64,000 nucleotides of DNA, taken from positions 41,709,733-41,773,732 of the forward strand of contig CM046299.1 in NCBI GenBank assembly GCA_025267735.1, in the 5' to 3' direction. The position numbers and the translations under genes were made by a program. Origin of the DNA: Mactra quadrangularis (Eukaryota > Mollusca > Bivalvia > Venerida > Mactridae). The notes beneath the pieces are model-generated. The model was not told the DNA's origin, did no database searches, and worked only from the letters and a program-made list of their open reading frames with translations. Below, piece by piece: positions 26,301 to 41,300 of this stretch; the first letter of the stretch is position 1, and every line of letters starts with the position of its first letter.

Positions 26301-29300
26301 TATAATACTTCATTTACTGATTGGGTTTTGTATACAATTTGTTAAATGTTTGTAATTTATGTATATGGGCCGGTGGCCTTGTAACACTTTGAAAAAAAAA
26401 GTTTCTAAAGATATAAAGCACCCCTTTTCAAAATATATGATGAACAAAATAGCTAATGACAGACTTTTTATCTCATTTTTGACATACGTTACCTTTTTGG
26501 GGGGTCATTGCCTATTTAATATAACTATGTTGCTTGGTTGCAAACAGTGGGGGTTGATATATGTTTATTATCGTAGGAACACGAGTGATATACGTGTATA
26601 TTTATTAAGTCGGTTAAGACGACTAAACTGTTTTGAGGAAAATACTTCTTTATGAGACTTTGAACCATGGTTGATCGGCACGGTTCGGAATCAATTACAC
26701 TATATATACACATAAGGCATATTACTCAAAAATGGAGAAACTGGTCTCTAATTGAAGTATGTTAAAAACCACCATTTTTAGTTAAATACCTTATATGTTT
26801 ATATAGTGTTTTTGATTCGTGATCATGTCAGCCGCCAATCTCCGTAAACAGATATCCTGTAGAGCGTTGTCGTACAGAATCTCTACTTTCCCCGTGGAAG
26901 GTCACGTCGAGATGAACTTTGTTTCGACCAATCAATGCGTAGCTTTCATCTAGACGAAAACACTATTAATCACATTTTGATTTCGTAATTTCTATTTTTA
27001 GACCAAGTTTTGCATGCTAATTTAACAGCAGTATTGTTCACAGTCTGCGATTGGGCGGCTCATTTCAAATTGCGTGAAGTAGACGATGTAAACAAGTTAC
27101 GTATCATAACAATTTCGTCATGAATATTATGATGAGAAAAGGTCGCCTGAACGAGACCTTCGTTTGAAAAAGGCCAGATCTAAATTAGCGAGTATGCGAG
27201 CGGAAAATTTTAGATCGGGTTTTATTTAGATTTGTCAGCCGCCTGTACTTTGACATAGAAAGCTACAGGTTCCAAGTTCTATAAAAAAATATTTCCAAAA
27301 AGTCATTTTCACATTTTATCACAACACTGTCATCACATGTTTCCACTTCCTGTTTTTGTCACAGGGGCCCGATGAAATTTTCCTTCTAATTGTATCCTCA
27401 TTATATACAATTTAAAGGGAAAAAATCATCAGGCCCCTGTGCGCAAACTGAATATGGAAACATGTGATGACGGTGTTGTGATAAAATGTGAAAATAACTT
27501 TTTGGAAATATTTTTATAGAACTTGGCACAAGACATTGTTAACTATTATATAAACATCCTTTATCAACATTTGGATTTATGAAAAAAGTAGTTTGAATAT
27601 GTATTTGGGCTCGCAAAAAAAAGGCTATTTCATGGTCAGGAAACGTTTTCATTTCATTCCAAATGCCTATTTTGTTAAGTGTTTCATATTTTTCATATAA
27701 AAACTAATGTGTTCAAAATTAAAAGTACAATAACATGCCATCTTTAATAAATTGATTTATAGTCACATCGGTTGTTATAAACACGTGTATAACCGTGTAT
27801 AACCGTATAACCGTATGGACACTCACGGTTGGACTATAAGGTAGTGTACTGTAATTACTAGCTTGAAGTAAAGCTCGTTAAGGTCTTCATGACACCATGC
27901 TTGTACCCTTAGGTAGTCACGATGTAAAAGATGATAACATCAGAATATGAAAAATGATTTGACGCATGAGCTGAATTTGAGAATTTAAGTGGGAAGGCAA
28001 ATTATTGAGATTCTTCTGTTGTACAAATTCACTGTTGTGTACAAATTAATGTACGTTGGGTTTGTTTTGTAAAAAAATAACACACCCCGTTCATTACTTT
28101 AATTATAGCTTTTAAACTAAATGACGCATGTTTGTATATCTAAAATAAACCTTTTTAGGCAGCATGCACGGTGAATTTAAACTAAGTTCAAGTTCAATAT
28201 TTTACTTAGCACAAACATAATAGTTTTTTGCCAATACAATATATACAGTTTGAAAAAAAGAACAAACAAACAAAAGAAACAAACATACACAATTAAGGAA
28301 AAAAAAGAGAAAAAAGGAAAAGACACATGTATATGTTTAATAAAGGAGAAAAGTGATATACATGGACGATATTATAGTTAACAATTTAATAAGAATTTTA
28401 TTTTTATTTTTGTAAATAAGCCAAGTAAATAAATCAGTGTAACGATAGCATGCTTGCATAATGTAAAGACAGTATTTAAAACGTATATATTGTATTGGTT
28501 AAATAACATTTTAATACTTGTAGAAGGGTATAATGCTGAACGTTTGAATTTCATTTTTTTCTAGTTTTTCGTTTTATGAATACAAGTATATTAATTTTAA
28601 CGAGGAAGTTGGATGGTTTGAGTTGTGTTTTTATATTTATATTTCTGAACAGAACTACTAAAAAAGAATTATACTGTTAACATTTTTCTTTATATTTTTC
28701 GTGCAATCATTTGCTCACAATGACCGGTCTATCTAAGTCGGTACAGGCAGCGTTGCAAAAAGCGTATTGAAGCGGTTTCAGGCTGGCGTATCCTACCTGG
28801 TTAGTAAAATCATACCGTATTCTTTGAAGCCACTATATGGAGGTATACATGTGTACTCATTAACAGCAAACATGAAAACAGTCGTCATTTAAATATAGCT
28901 TGCTTTCGAGACATAATAAATGTGCCAAACCAGTTTGATTGCAAGTTAAAGCCCAATCTGATTAAAACCCGATCTAAAATTTTACCGCTCGCATACTCGC
29001 TAATTTAGATCTGGTCTTTTCCAAACGAAGGTCACGTTCAGGTGACCTTTTCTCATCATAATATTCATGACGGAATTGTTATGATACGTATCTTGTTTAC
29101 ATCGTCTACGTCACGCAATTTGAAATGAGCCACCCAATCGCAGACTGTGAATAATACCGCTGTTGAATTTGCATGCAAACCTTGGTCTAAAAATAGAAAT
29201 TACGAAATCAAAATGTGATTAATAGTGTTTTCGTCTAGATGAAAGCTACGCATTGATTGGTCGACACAAAGTTCATCTCGACGTGACCTTGCATTGACTA

Positions 29301-32300
29301 AGTAGAGATCCAGTACGACAACGCGAGTAGAACAGGATCTCTGTTTACGGAGATTGGTTAAAGCCTGACCAAGTAACCATTTCCTAAAAAAAGACTTATT
29401 TCATACGTGTACAATATATGAATGTTTTCGTGAACACTACAATAAACAGTTTTAAAAAGTTTCTTTCATATAAAGACTTCATCAAAAACAGCTTGTGTTC
29501 AAAACTTTTGTCTAAAGGAACTAACTTTCAAATTCTACGTTTTGTTTCGGTCATCTTTCATTTTGAAATGTATGACGTAAATGTAAAATACATTTTCGTT
29601 ATCATATTAATTGTACATGCTTTTCTTTTATATTTAATATTGTATATACGTTATTTGTAAAAAATACTGCCAAAGTTTTTCTTGGCGATGAACATATTGT
29701 TTATGCCAATAAAATATTTTGACTTTGACTTTTGGTAACAAGTCATTTGAAATAATTAAAAATCACGCCAGTTTCAGTGAAAAGCTTGTTTTTAATATGA
29801 AGTGTAGGTCTTGGTATAAGGACTTGAAACAATTACCTGTATATTAGTGGCGTATAAAGCCATTCCAGCCACTCCTATACAACATAAACCAGGACATATT
29901 AACCAAGGTGTTGCTGAAAGAAGAAATGTCATAATTAAGGACTATAGTCAGTTATCTTTCCCTGATAAAATCTGAAGTAATCCAATTGGTAAGTAGGTCC
30001 TTACAGTTGGAATCCTCAGATTTTATCATTGAAGTCCTATGTAAGAATAACAAAATATTTCATCTAATATCTTTCTTGTTAATAAATGTATTAAAAGAGG
30101 TGGTGAAATTTAGATAGTTCTTTACCCTTAAAATACTATGCTTGATTTTCAAACAAATTAAATGATTCACAAAAAAGTTATTCAAGATTAATTTTGGCAA
30201 ATTGACATTGAAAAGTAAGGATAAAATCCAAGTAATCCAACTGATAGGACTTACCTATTTGAAGAGTATACAAGGAGAAATAACTGACTACGGTCCCTTA
30301 TTAACACACTGATATATTACTTGGCAAAATATTTCTTTATTTTCTCTTAATATTTGGGGTGGTTCCTAACTAGACCCGTGTGGGTCAGGTTAGCTAAAAA
30401 TAGATTAGTGTTAAAATATGCATACACAAAGATACTAGAGCTTGTTATTGTGCAACATTAGTATAATTCTATTAAAAAGATATCCTAACCGCCTAAGAAT
30501 TTTGAAAAGACAAGAAGCGACCTATGAAAATGTTTAATTTCAGCAAATACGACATATAACAAATCTATAAATAGCTTGGTGCTTCCCTCAGTATCCTACT
30601 TTCGTTTCAAGAGTGTGTATGCCACATGTTTTAATTCGTTAAGTTGAATGTTATAATTGATAAATGTTATTAGTAGGTGATTTCTTACGTTCTTAATACT
30701 GTTTAAAAGACTTCTATACTTTTGGCAAAGTCATTTGCCTGTATATCCCTTAAAATGTAAACTCTTAATGAGGAACCAGTATGACAGCATCCGAAATAAA
30801 AGAGGACTGTCCTCTTACCTATCTATCATTGGAAGTAGCGTACAGTGCTACTCTTAGACTATAATACGCTTCCCTCGCAGCTCAGTGAATACACTACATT
30901 CACGCGCTTCCTTAAAACGTGTCGATTTATGATATTGACCTTTACTATGAACCTTTGAACGACCAATGAAAGTTCAGCTAAATTTCAATTTAGCTGAAAA
31001 ACTGTATACGCATTTTCATTGGTTGAACGTGTAAACATTACCTCATATGGTATGATCATACTAGTGACGAATACAACCTCGTATGACGTCATATATAGCG
31101 AGACTACAATTTGTATTTAAGTTCAATAATTTGCTCTATGTTTACAGTTAAAAGATCAGAGATACATGTTTAAAAAGATCAATATTTACTTTTTTGTTAA
31201 TTTTCCATTATCTAACTAATGCAAAACTGTCCAACATCTTTGCATTTCGACACTTTGAAATTACAGGCGTGAGAAACTTTGTATCTATTTTTAAAAAATC
31301 ACGTGACAGACATGTGATTTAAATGTTTATGTGTCTCTGTCTAAAAATAGAAATATCAGTTTGTACGTAGTATTTTAGCAGAGAAAGAAAGTGAGCGAGT
31401 GAATCTTTCGAACCGACGAATTGGAGAGTAAGACTAAAATCTCTGTACTCAACAGTCGAACAATCTACTTTGTCTGACATAGCCATTGGTTGTATCTAGG
31501 TTCGAACCCAAGATTGTTAAAGCCGAGAGAATACACGAATACCGTCATAAAACAAGTACATGTACTTTGATAAAATTGGAATGCATGTATTGTTCCATCT
31601 AAATCAACCAACGAACTTTGTGTACTTATAGCTGAAAGATGCATTAGACTGTTTTAACGAGAAATTGCTTCAATTCGTCTAGTCTGATAAGGCTGCTTAT
31701 CAGTTATTTTGGCAGTTATGCATGAACATGTAAATGTATAGGCACTTCACTGTTCCAAGTTAAATTTTCAGTAAAATACTATTAGTATTTGATAGTCCTT
31801 TTTTAGATATTTTAGTTTAAAGGTTCATTGTAACCAAAATCGATTTATTATGTGAAAGGAGCAGTAGTCCATTGGTAGGACGCACGCTTAGCGATCGAGA
31901 GATCCTGGGTTCGAATCCCACAAGGGACACTGCTAATTTCCTTGAGGAAGAAATTTACCTGTGATTGTTTCACTCCACCCAGGTGTAAATGGGTACCTGC
32001 GAGGGTGGTATAATTCTGTTGCACCAATTTGTCGGCTGCACTAATAAGCAGAGTAAAAAGACTTCCCACGGAGATTGATAGATAAATACCAGCAGCCCAA
32101 TGACCAGGGGTAATAGCTGTAAAGTCGGTGAACGTGCGTAAGCATGAAACTTAGACTATAAAATGCAATTATGATCTATGCCATCGACTCACCGAATAGC
32201 TCAATTAAAAGTGCATTTTGTTGTCAACTGGTGCAAGACTAGCCTGTAATTCTAGAGCATTCTTTAACTGCTCTTAGTTGGACAAGATTTGTGCAGACCC

Positions 32301-35300
32301 ATTTTGTCCGTTATAATTTTGAAATAATAATGATGGTACCAAAGCTGTTGCAAAATGGGGGACATTCGAACATATCGCATTGAATTTCTCATAAAACTTT
32401 GTGGTTGTTTTGGGTTATATACATCCTATATACCCCTCCCTTAACACATTAGAATCAAACACTTCAAACAAAAAATAAAAACATGATTACCTGGCGTGAC
32501 AAATCCAAGAATAAGACTTCCAGTCACGTAGGATACCCTGAAAAACAAACAACAGAAAAAAAACATCATACGAGTAAACGTGTTCTAAAGCAGACAAGCC
32601 AATTGCTTCGCATGCAATGATATCGTACGGTGCGTGTGTGTCTTAAGGTAGTTGCTTTAATTTTAAAAGTCATTTTTGTCGTATATGATACTTGTGTGTC
32701 GATACTAACCATTCCTTTCAAGTGTGACGTTTAGCGTCAGTATTGCGACGTTTTAAGCGTTGATTGCGTTATTTAGTGTTTGTATTGCGACGTTTCGCAA
32801 TAATTGTGTTGTTGAGCGATAATTGTGACGTTTAGCGACAATTGCGACGTTTAGCAGTGCTATAGCGAGCACCGATCATGTGGCTGGTGTTCGTGCTGAT
32901 ATGTATGGATCAGGCAATGCGGCTTATATGAAAATACAATGTATTCAATTAAATCTAATCATTTAAGCCAATAGCATTTTCTTTGAATATTTGGTATTTA
33001 TCAACACGACTTATAGTAAGTGTTAACATATAACTTTATTGCCCTTAATTGATTGCAATTGACTTATGTCGGGTCGATTAAACGTTGAATCGCTACAATA
33101 GCTATCGAACTTCAAAACTGGCGTACGTCGTTCTGCAAGTTCAATCTGTCTTCTGATGTAAACCACACATAGTATGTGCTCATTATGGTGATAATTAGAA
33201 GCACTTTATTACATATTACAAATTAGCCACTTCTCACTGAAATATACGGTCACAACTTTCGCAATTTGATTAAAACCCGATCTAAAATTTTACACTCGCA
33301 TACTCGCTAATTTAGATCTGGCCTTTTCCAAACGAAGGTCACGTTCAGGTGACCTTTTCTCATCATAATATTCATGACGAAATTGTTATGATACGTAACT
33401 TGTTTACATCGTCTACGTCACGCAATTTGGAATGAGCCGCCCAATCGCAGACTGTGAATAATACTGCTGTTAAATAAGCATGCAAACCTTGGTCTAAAAA
33501 TAGAAATTACGAAATCAAAATGTGTTTAATAGTGCTTTCACCTAGACGAAAGCTACGCATTGATTGGTCGACACAAAGTTCATCTTGACGTGACCTTCCA
33601 CGGAGAAAGTAGAGAGTCTGTACGACAACGCTCTACAGGATATCTGTTTACGGAGAGCGCAACTTTCGCTGCTTGACCTCGTGTTTAGCATAGTGATGGG
33701 CGTTGTGTCTAGCTACTTATATCCAGGGACCATTATTTAAAAAATTTAAGTCAAACGTCATGTGAGAAAGTCTTTCTTTCATTAAAATTAAGTTCGGTCC
33801 TTCAACTATTTTTTGTTTGCCTTTTGCTTGAAAGGTGGGCAATCATTACCCTTACAAGTTCAAATTTCATGAGAAATTTGTGAAAACCTACATCATAGGT
33901 TATGTTTATCACGGTTGGTAAATGTCAGGCATTAAACTCCATGGAGCGTGAGAACCACTGTAAATTTTTATATATAATATATTAAAATTGCCATTCAACC
34001 AATTTATTTTTATGTCATAATTTTTCACTTTAGTATCATACGTTAAAGTTTTATGGTAGCAAATTATTTTTATTTACTATTTTTCACTCGAGTGAAACTT
34101 GAATTATTCATCGTTTACGTCATTGCCATATACATACATTGTATATATATTCTAACCATGACTGATTATTGTATTTAGATCATGTACTTTACTTTTTAGC
34201 TTGACTTAGTATCTGTTTTACAAGTTATCTTTGATAAAATTAATAATACAGTTAATCATTACTAAACGGTCATCTCCAAATAACAGCCGTCTTCCAACAC
34301 AAGCTTTACCTTTTCACAAGAGCGTTTAAAAGGCGCTTGCAGTCTTTATTATTAGAACATTGAATTTTATGTTTGCATAATATACAACATTATAAAAGGA
34401 TAACATACTTATAAATTATTAAAAAATGAGGAAAAAAAGCAAACATTGTATTTTTCATCCAAGCGTTGCTATGGTGACCAAATTACGAGGAAACACTCTT
34501 ACAAAATGTAAGTCGCATCTCTGTAACACGAAAAAATGAAAAAAAATGAAGCAAATTTATGAAGTGTTTAAAATGCTATCGATCATTCTTTGACCAAATC
34601 ATACCTTATAATAAGTTCAAGTCAAAACAAAAAGCTCATTGAATTAAGTTGGAATTTAAAATAACAATAGCACAATCACGACACTTATACTTAGTATAGT
34701 CTAACATAATTGATCGAGCTTAAAGCAAAGTTTGTTCATACATACAAATGTACATGTATGTTCATTATAGTATTGACTATCAACAATATAATGCCATTAT
34801 AGTTTATCCATAAACATTGACTGGTTTATTTATAATAACATTAATGGCGGCATCGATATTTAAAATCGTGAAAGATAAGTCACGTGAGATTTGTCGCTAA
34901 GCAACGATGGATGCTATCGTATTGAACGCTCTTCTGTGAGACTTTGATCTCCGAACTACTATAATTTATCAATACGCAGCAAAGCGGCTAGGTCGACTGA
35001 TCAATTATTAAATGGAGTAATTTTAAATAAGACACAGAGTATAGACTTAATGTGATAAGATCTTAGATCAAGTTTGATAAGCAATTCTGCAGGCGATGAA
35101 ATTCATAACAGGCACTACGGCTTAACCGCGTAAAAACCGAACACTTACGGAGCCAGTCGATATGTTCGGATTTACTGATTTCCGTATTTGGCTCCGCTAA
35201 GTTACATGCCGCTAACATAAAGAGCTCAGAGCGGATATGTTCGGAATAATAATGTTTCTGGGCTTCTCGGTGTTCGGATTCCTCGGGTTGCACTGTATTA

Positions 35301-38300
35301 TAGAACATATAATAGTAATTTATTTAATGGAGACGTGAAGTTCGCAGCTGACTATAAAAACTGTAATAAACAAAGTTTTTCTTATCACAAATCATTTTAG
35401 GTAAGCACAAGTGAACATTGAAATACAAGGCATGACAGCCATCGTAATTGTTTAACACTGAAAGCCCAGACAGTGTTGGTACCTATATAAGATTTATTTA
35501 TCACAAGTACAGTAAATCTTGAGAAACAGAGCCTCTTTGGAACCAAATATTGAATTATCCCAATAGCGTGTAACGTAAAAATATGACCGACTTTGGGCCC
35601 AACTTTTAAAAATGTTAATATTTTCTCATTTTTACGATTTTCTCACGTATGTGTTGTTCACTGTATAGCATTCTCGTACCCAGAGGTTATCAAGATTCTC
35701 ACACCTCGTATCCAGAGGTTATCAAGATTTTTTTACCTCACGTCTCCAGAATGTTTCAAGATTCTCACATTTTCGTACCCGCAGGTTTTTTTATTCTTGC
35801 TTTCTCTTACCCCGAGGTTATCAAGATTCTCACATTCTCGTACCTAGAGTATATCAAGATTCTCGCAATCTCGTTATGAAAGCATTTCAATATTCTCGAA
35901 AAAGAAGCTTAAGAATCCTCTGGGTACGAGTATAACTGTATGGAGGCGCGACGATAATGATCATTTATTCCTTTTGTCACTGTCCTAAAGTATAATTTGG
36001 CAATGAGCTTAATCATTGTTATAACAGTTATGTGAACTTGATGTATCATTCAACTTGGACACATTTACATCAACAAGCTGTTGGCGATGTCGAATATTTA
36101 GAAGTTGCCAATACCTCTGACAATAGAAGATCTGGGTTAAGGTCATGTATTTTGTATGATTGTTCAACCAAAGGCATTTAATTGCTTGCTGTTTTATATT
36201 TCTATACATGTATATATTTGTTTCAGTTCATGTTTTTTGGATATTAAAGTGAAAATCCCATACTGTTATTTAAGGTCATTTATATTTTAAAAATTGATGA
36301 TGAATTATTATAAACATAGTATGTCCATTCATTACATCATGTAAATCATTTTAAATGGATTAGATTCGGGATTAAGGGCGTGTTCCCATAATGCTATTCT
36401 ACAGTCATTTATATTTTTTTTAAATCGCAAATTATATTCATTATATCACGTAAATCATTTTGCATGGAATTGATTCAGAAAACAACTTTCCGTTGCAAAA
36501 CTATTAATAAACACGCTTAATTAAATTTTAAAGTGTTAAATCATTAGAAATACAATGTACAATTAAATATCAGTTTTTTTAGAAATGTTGAGTTGTCATA
36601 AATATATTGGGACTAGATATTGTATTAGCGTTCCCTGTCTTGGCTAATTGTGATTTCTATTACATTCTCTGAAATAGACGAGAACATAAGAAAATTACTG
36701 AGTTTTATCTTAATAAATTGCGTACGCAATAAACATGTTGAAAAACTGGTTTCAACCAGATTAATAAATACATGTATTGCTATATTTGTGTGAGCTTTTT
36801 ACATCAATGAATGTGTACATGTATATTGAATAAACCATCAAGCTTCATTTACAGCGCCATTCAAAAGTTTTTGGACAGGTGAAATTTTGAGAAAAAATGA
36901 TCATGCATAACACAAGTAAATTAACTATCATTAGACCTTATTCATGTAACATTGTTTAAATCATATGTTAATAAACTCATCAATGCTGACTTTAAAACTT
37001 GCTCAAATGACTCTTCCTTCCTTAAATTCTTGAAAATAGATGAATCAGTTTATCTTAAAACCCAAGATTTTGTCCGAGAACTTTTGGAGGGCACTGTATT
37101 ATGTTGATTGATGCAGTTAAGATTATAAACTAAATCATACGTGCATTATGTACAATATTATTGAATGTACACGAAGTATATACAGTATCCACCAAAAGTT
37201 TGGAGACAAAAGAAAATTTACTACAATTCTTGAATTTTGATTATTTTTGTAGAATCATTTCTGTGATAAAACGAAAACAAATTTAATAAATGCTATAGTG
37301 CGTAAATATTGACCCCGATCTGACCTTTCACATTTGCATCTAATAATTATCTACACATATCCCGACGAAAATCAGTACCACGCCTTTCTACTCTTCGGCA
37401 GCGATTGTAAAATTATAGAAGTATGTTTGTGTGTTAAATTTTAGCTTATAATCCTCACGGCCGCGAACACGGTGTAATCGAACATTAATTCTACATTCGT
37501 ATTCAATTTGATGAATATTCTTGCATAAAGGTCAGGTCGGGGGCAAATTTTACGCACAATACACATATATAACATTCAGCCTCTGACACCCTAAAACCTT
37601 TAAAACCATGTTTATTGTAATTTTCTTCCACAATGTAGTTTTTATGATATTTTTGTAGTCGCATTTATAATTATAATGATAATCAAAAAATAAAGCAAAA
37701 CTATAAGGCAATACAAAATAAACAGTAATCAAACTTTAGATAAAAGCTATTCAGAAAGCCTACAAAGATAAAATGTCTCCAAACTTTTGGTGAGTACTGT
37801 ATATAGGCTACCATTCAGATGTGATGAGTGAATTATGCACATTAATATGGTTTACTTTATGTGGTGCTGAACATTATGATTATGTAATGTATATACTGTC
37901 AAATCAAAATAACGACAAGCTAACTGAGTAAGTTTACGTGTAATTACTAACATTTTATATTTACTTTTTAGCCGGATTTTGCAACGAAAAAATTTGGCTA
38001 ATTGTTTGGCGAAACACATGCGGGCGGTTAGGCGGTCGGGTGGGCGTCCGGTGTCGTTAACAATTGCGTTAAAGTTTTCAATTAAGCATATATCTCTGTC
38101 ATTTATTGTCAGATCTTTATGAAACTTCACACAATGATAAAATATCATATAATGAACAGAATAAGACAGTAACAACAACTCTACCTGGCTTTATTATGGA
38201 TTATTTCCCTTTGTTATTTTAGCGTTAAAGTTTTTAAATCCGGCTTTAATGTGGTTTGCACATTACATTTCTACGTTTTTTTTATTTATTACATTTTATT

Positions 38301-41300
38301 GAAAATACTGGATTTGATATCAGGCATATAATGCCTATTTACATCTTCTCCATTAAGTATAAACGTTCATTATGCTCTCGTGATGACCAATTTAAACCAT
38401 TTAAACTAATGTTTATGTTTATTAAGCACTAAGTCTGTATATAAGGCTTCTAAAAGTTTTCATGGATCAATTGAAGCTATAGAACCCAATACAAGTTAAA
38501 AGTCAGAACTGTTTCTAATTAATTTTTTGTTTAGACTTCGAATGTCTTGCTATTTGTCAAAAATGTTGATGTAAAACTACCTTAAGGCTATGCTCCATTT
38601 TAAAAAAAAATCTTACGAGTAAAGTTATCGTAAGTCAATATCATAAAATTTGCATTTCGAAGTGGATATGATTTGATGATTCAAAAGGTATACAATGTTC
38701 TACACAATTCTATAATATTTGGAATTGATAAGCCAAAAAATGAGCGTATTATTAATGTGTCTTGCTTTTGACTTACAAAGATTTTTATCGTAAGAATTTT
38801 AGTGAAAAGCACCACTGGTGTGTAACAAACTGTAGCTCTAAATCGGTTTGACTCTTGGTGAGCAAGATGAACTGGTCATGGAATACATGTACATTCTTAC
38901 TAAGTATTGTCTGAAGATATTCTATACATAGACGATGTGAATAGTAAGACGGTCGTTGGTTCGATTCAAGGATATTTTCTTGGAGTTTGGTATAGAATTT
39001 TTTTTCAGCTACTCTTCCGCCTACCTCATCGTGTTTATCTTATACCAAATAATAGGTTATTTATGTTATATATACCACTTCCAAACAAACAAGTATCGAA
39101 AAGTTATTCATTGATATTAATGAAATTTGAGACGCGGAACTAAATATTCGTCGGGTCCTAAAAGTTTAGAAATTTAAGTTCTGCATGGTTAATTATAACT
39201 CGTAAAATAATCCATGTTTATTTCCATTATGTTAACATTATATTCTAAAATATACCTTTTTAAAACATAACAGACTATATAACGTATAATAGGTCATGTG
39301 TGTTTGTGTAATTAAAACAATGAACAATTCCATTCAATATGTGAATATTAAATAAGCTGATGCATGCACATCATTTCTCTGATTTAAATGATACCAAAGA
39401 ATAAAAAAACAAAACTCAGAAGCATTTCTATATAAACAGTTATTATCAATTAAAGCTATTCAGTAGGCCTTCAAAGTGAAAAATATCTCCAAACTTTTGG
39501 TAGGTACTGTATACATGTATACGTTCGCAATATTTACATGAACGACCTGTACTTGTAAACAATGAAAACGTGACATGCTCCTTAAAATACTATATCATGT
39601 ATAGTCTGATTTTATCCGGTGAGCCGTGACTGCACTTTTGTATTTATAGATTTTTGGAATATTCCTACAAAAAGGTAACACAGCTTATTAACCAACCAAC
39701 TGATTACTGCCTTTATCATAATTATTCAAGTTTGATTTAAGTGACTCAGTAGTCGTGGCGGTAAGACACTTGGATTGATAGACATTGTTTTTGCTACCCC
39801 GGGTTCGAATCCTGCTTAGTATCCTTTATTATTTTTTTATTATTTTTATTCTTTTATTTTTTGCAATCATGAAAACGTACAACTCGAAATCTCTGTGCAG
39901 CACGAAGCCAAATGTATATAAAATAGAATATGCATATTTGCCTGAGTTTGTGCTTAGTTATTACTTTGATGTCATACACTTAACTGTCTCGACTGTGTCT
40001 TATAGAAATGATTCTACATGCACATGCATTGTATAAGAAAGAGAAGTGAAATGGAATGCATGTAACTTTGGCACATTCGTTCGATTGTATCCTAGTTTGA
40101 TTTCTATTCAGCCCCTGCATTTGAAGCCGAATGTAAAATGTAAATGTATTATTATTCGGTACAATGTAAATTGCTGGATATAGAAAATAAAGAACAAGGA
40201 AATAAAACAAATAGAAATTAAACAAAATCAAATTATAGCACAACAATCATTATATGATACGGTCAAATATACATGCATTTAATAATAAATTAAAAAATGT
40301 GGAGGCGGTGAGGTTCGAACCACTGCAGTAAAAAATTTATGCATAGTCCATATGTTTCTGACTCGTTACCGACTGCGCTATTTTGAACAATGATTTTGAA
40401 CTATTATATCATGCATATACAATGTATACTTGAGATATTAGAGTTTGTATTGATTTTTAGTGTAGTATTTACTGGTTTTACCTATCGTCATGGTTATGAT
40501 TAGACTCATCCAACCTGTCACGGCTCACCGAATAAAATCAGACTATATATATGATATATTTTTAAAAGATTAATAACGTTTGATCCGTTTACATGTAGAA
40601 AACTTGTTATCGTACAATGATCACTCCAATGCCCAATACTTACTTTTACCTAAAAGTATGAAAGTGTGTATTATGATCGAGTAACGCTGCTTACGCCGTA
40701 TGATACGTGTTAGTCAAAATATTTTAATAATAATTAGGCCGCCAGTACAAAATCAATGCATTCAGTCACTGTGAAATTATTCAAGCTTTGGTAGTTGAGA
40801 AAAACGGACTATATATGTATACTATAGAAGCAACATATCTGTTACTTAGTTATAAAGGCGTTTATCACAATGAATTTGTAATTTATTTACAACGGACAGT
40901 TTACCTAACCAGATTTTTTAGATTTTTTACGCGTGGCCAGCTTCCTGAGTGAATCTCAGTCAAGCGCTTTGTAACCTTACACCCATCTTACACCGAAAGG
41001 AATAAATATGTGTTCTCAAATTGAAGGTGCCATACAGGGTGGCGAAGCGCTTACTAGCGATACTATTAAGAAACTGACCACATGCAGTTCTCGCTTTAAT
41101 TTCCACAAGTTCTAAATTTTCTCTAAAAATGTCAACATTTTGTATAAAATGTTATACTTGATGCTCATGATCAGGAATCAAACCCGGGTCGCAAAATTTC
41201 TGGTTTATTATGTACAAAATTACTGGCTTGTGAATGTTTATGTACCGAATGCAAACTTGAAGATCAATCGTTTTTGGAGTGCAAACCATATTATCATTGA

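Noticed and set aside
35593..35879. Overlapping 76- and 84-codon frames with YPEVIKIL repeats
   Set aside because: They are translations of the minisatellite at 35630-35930.
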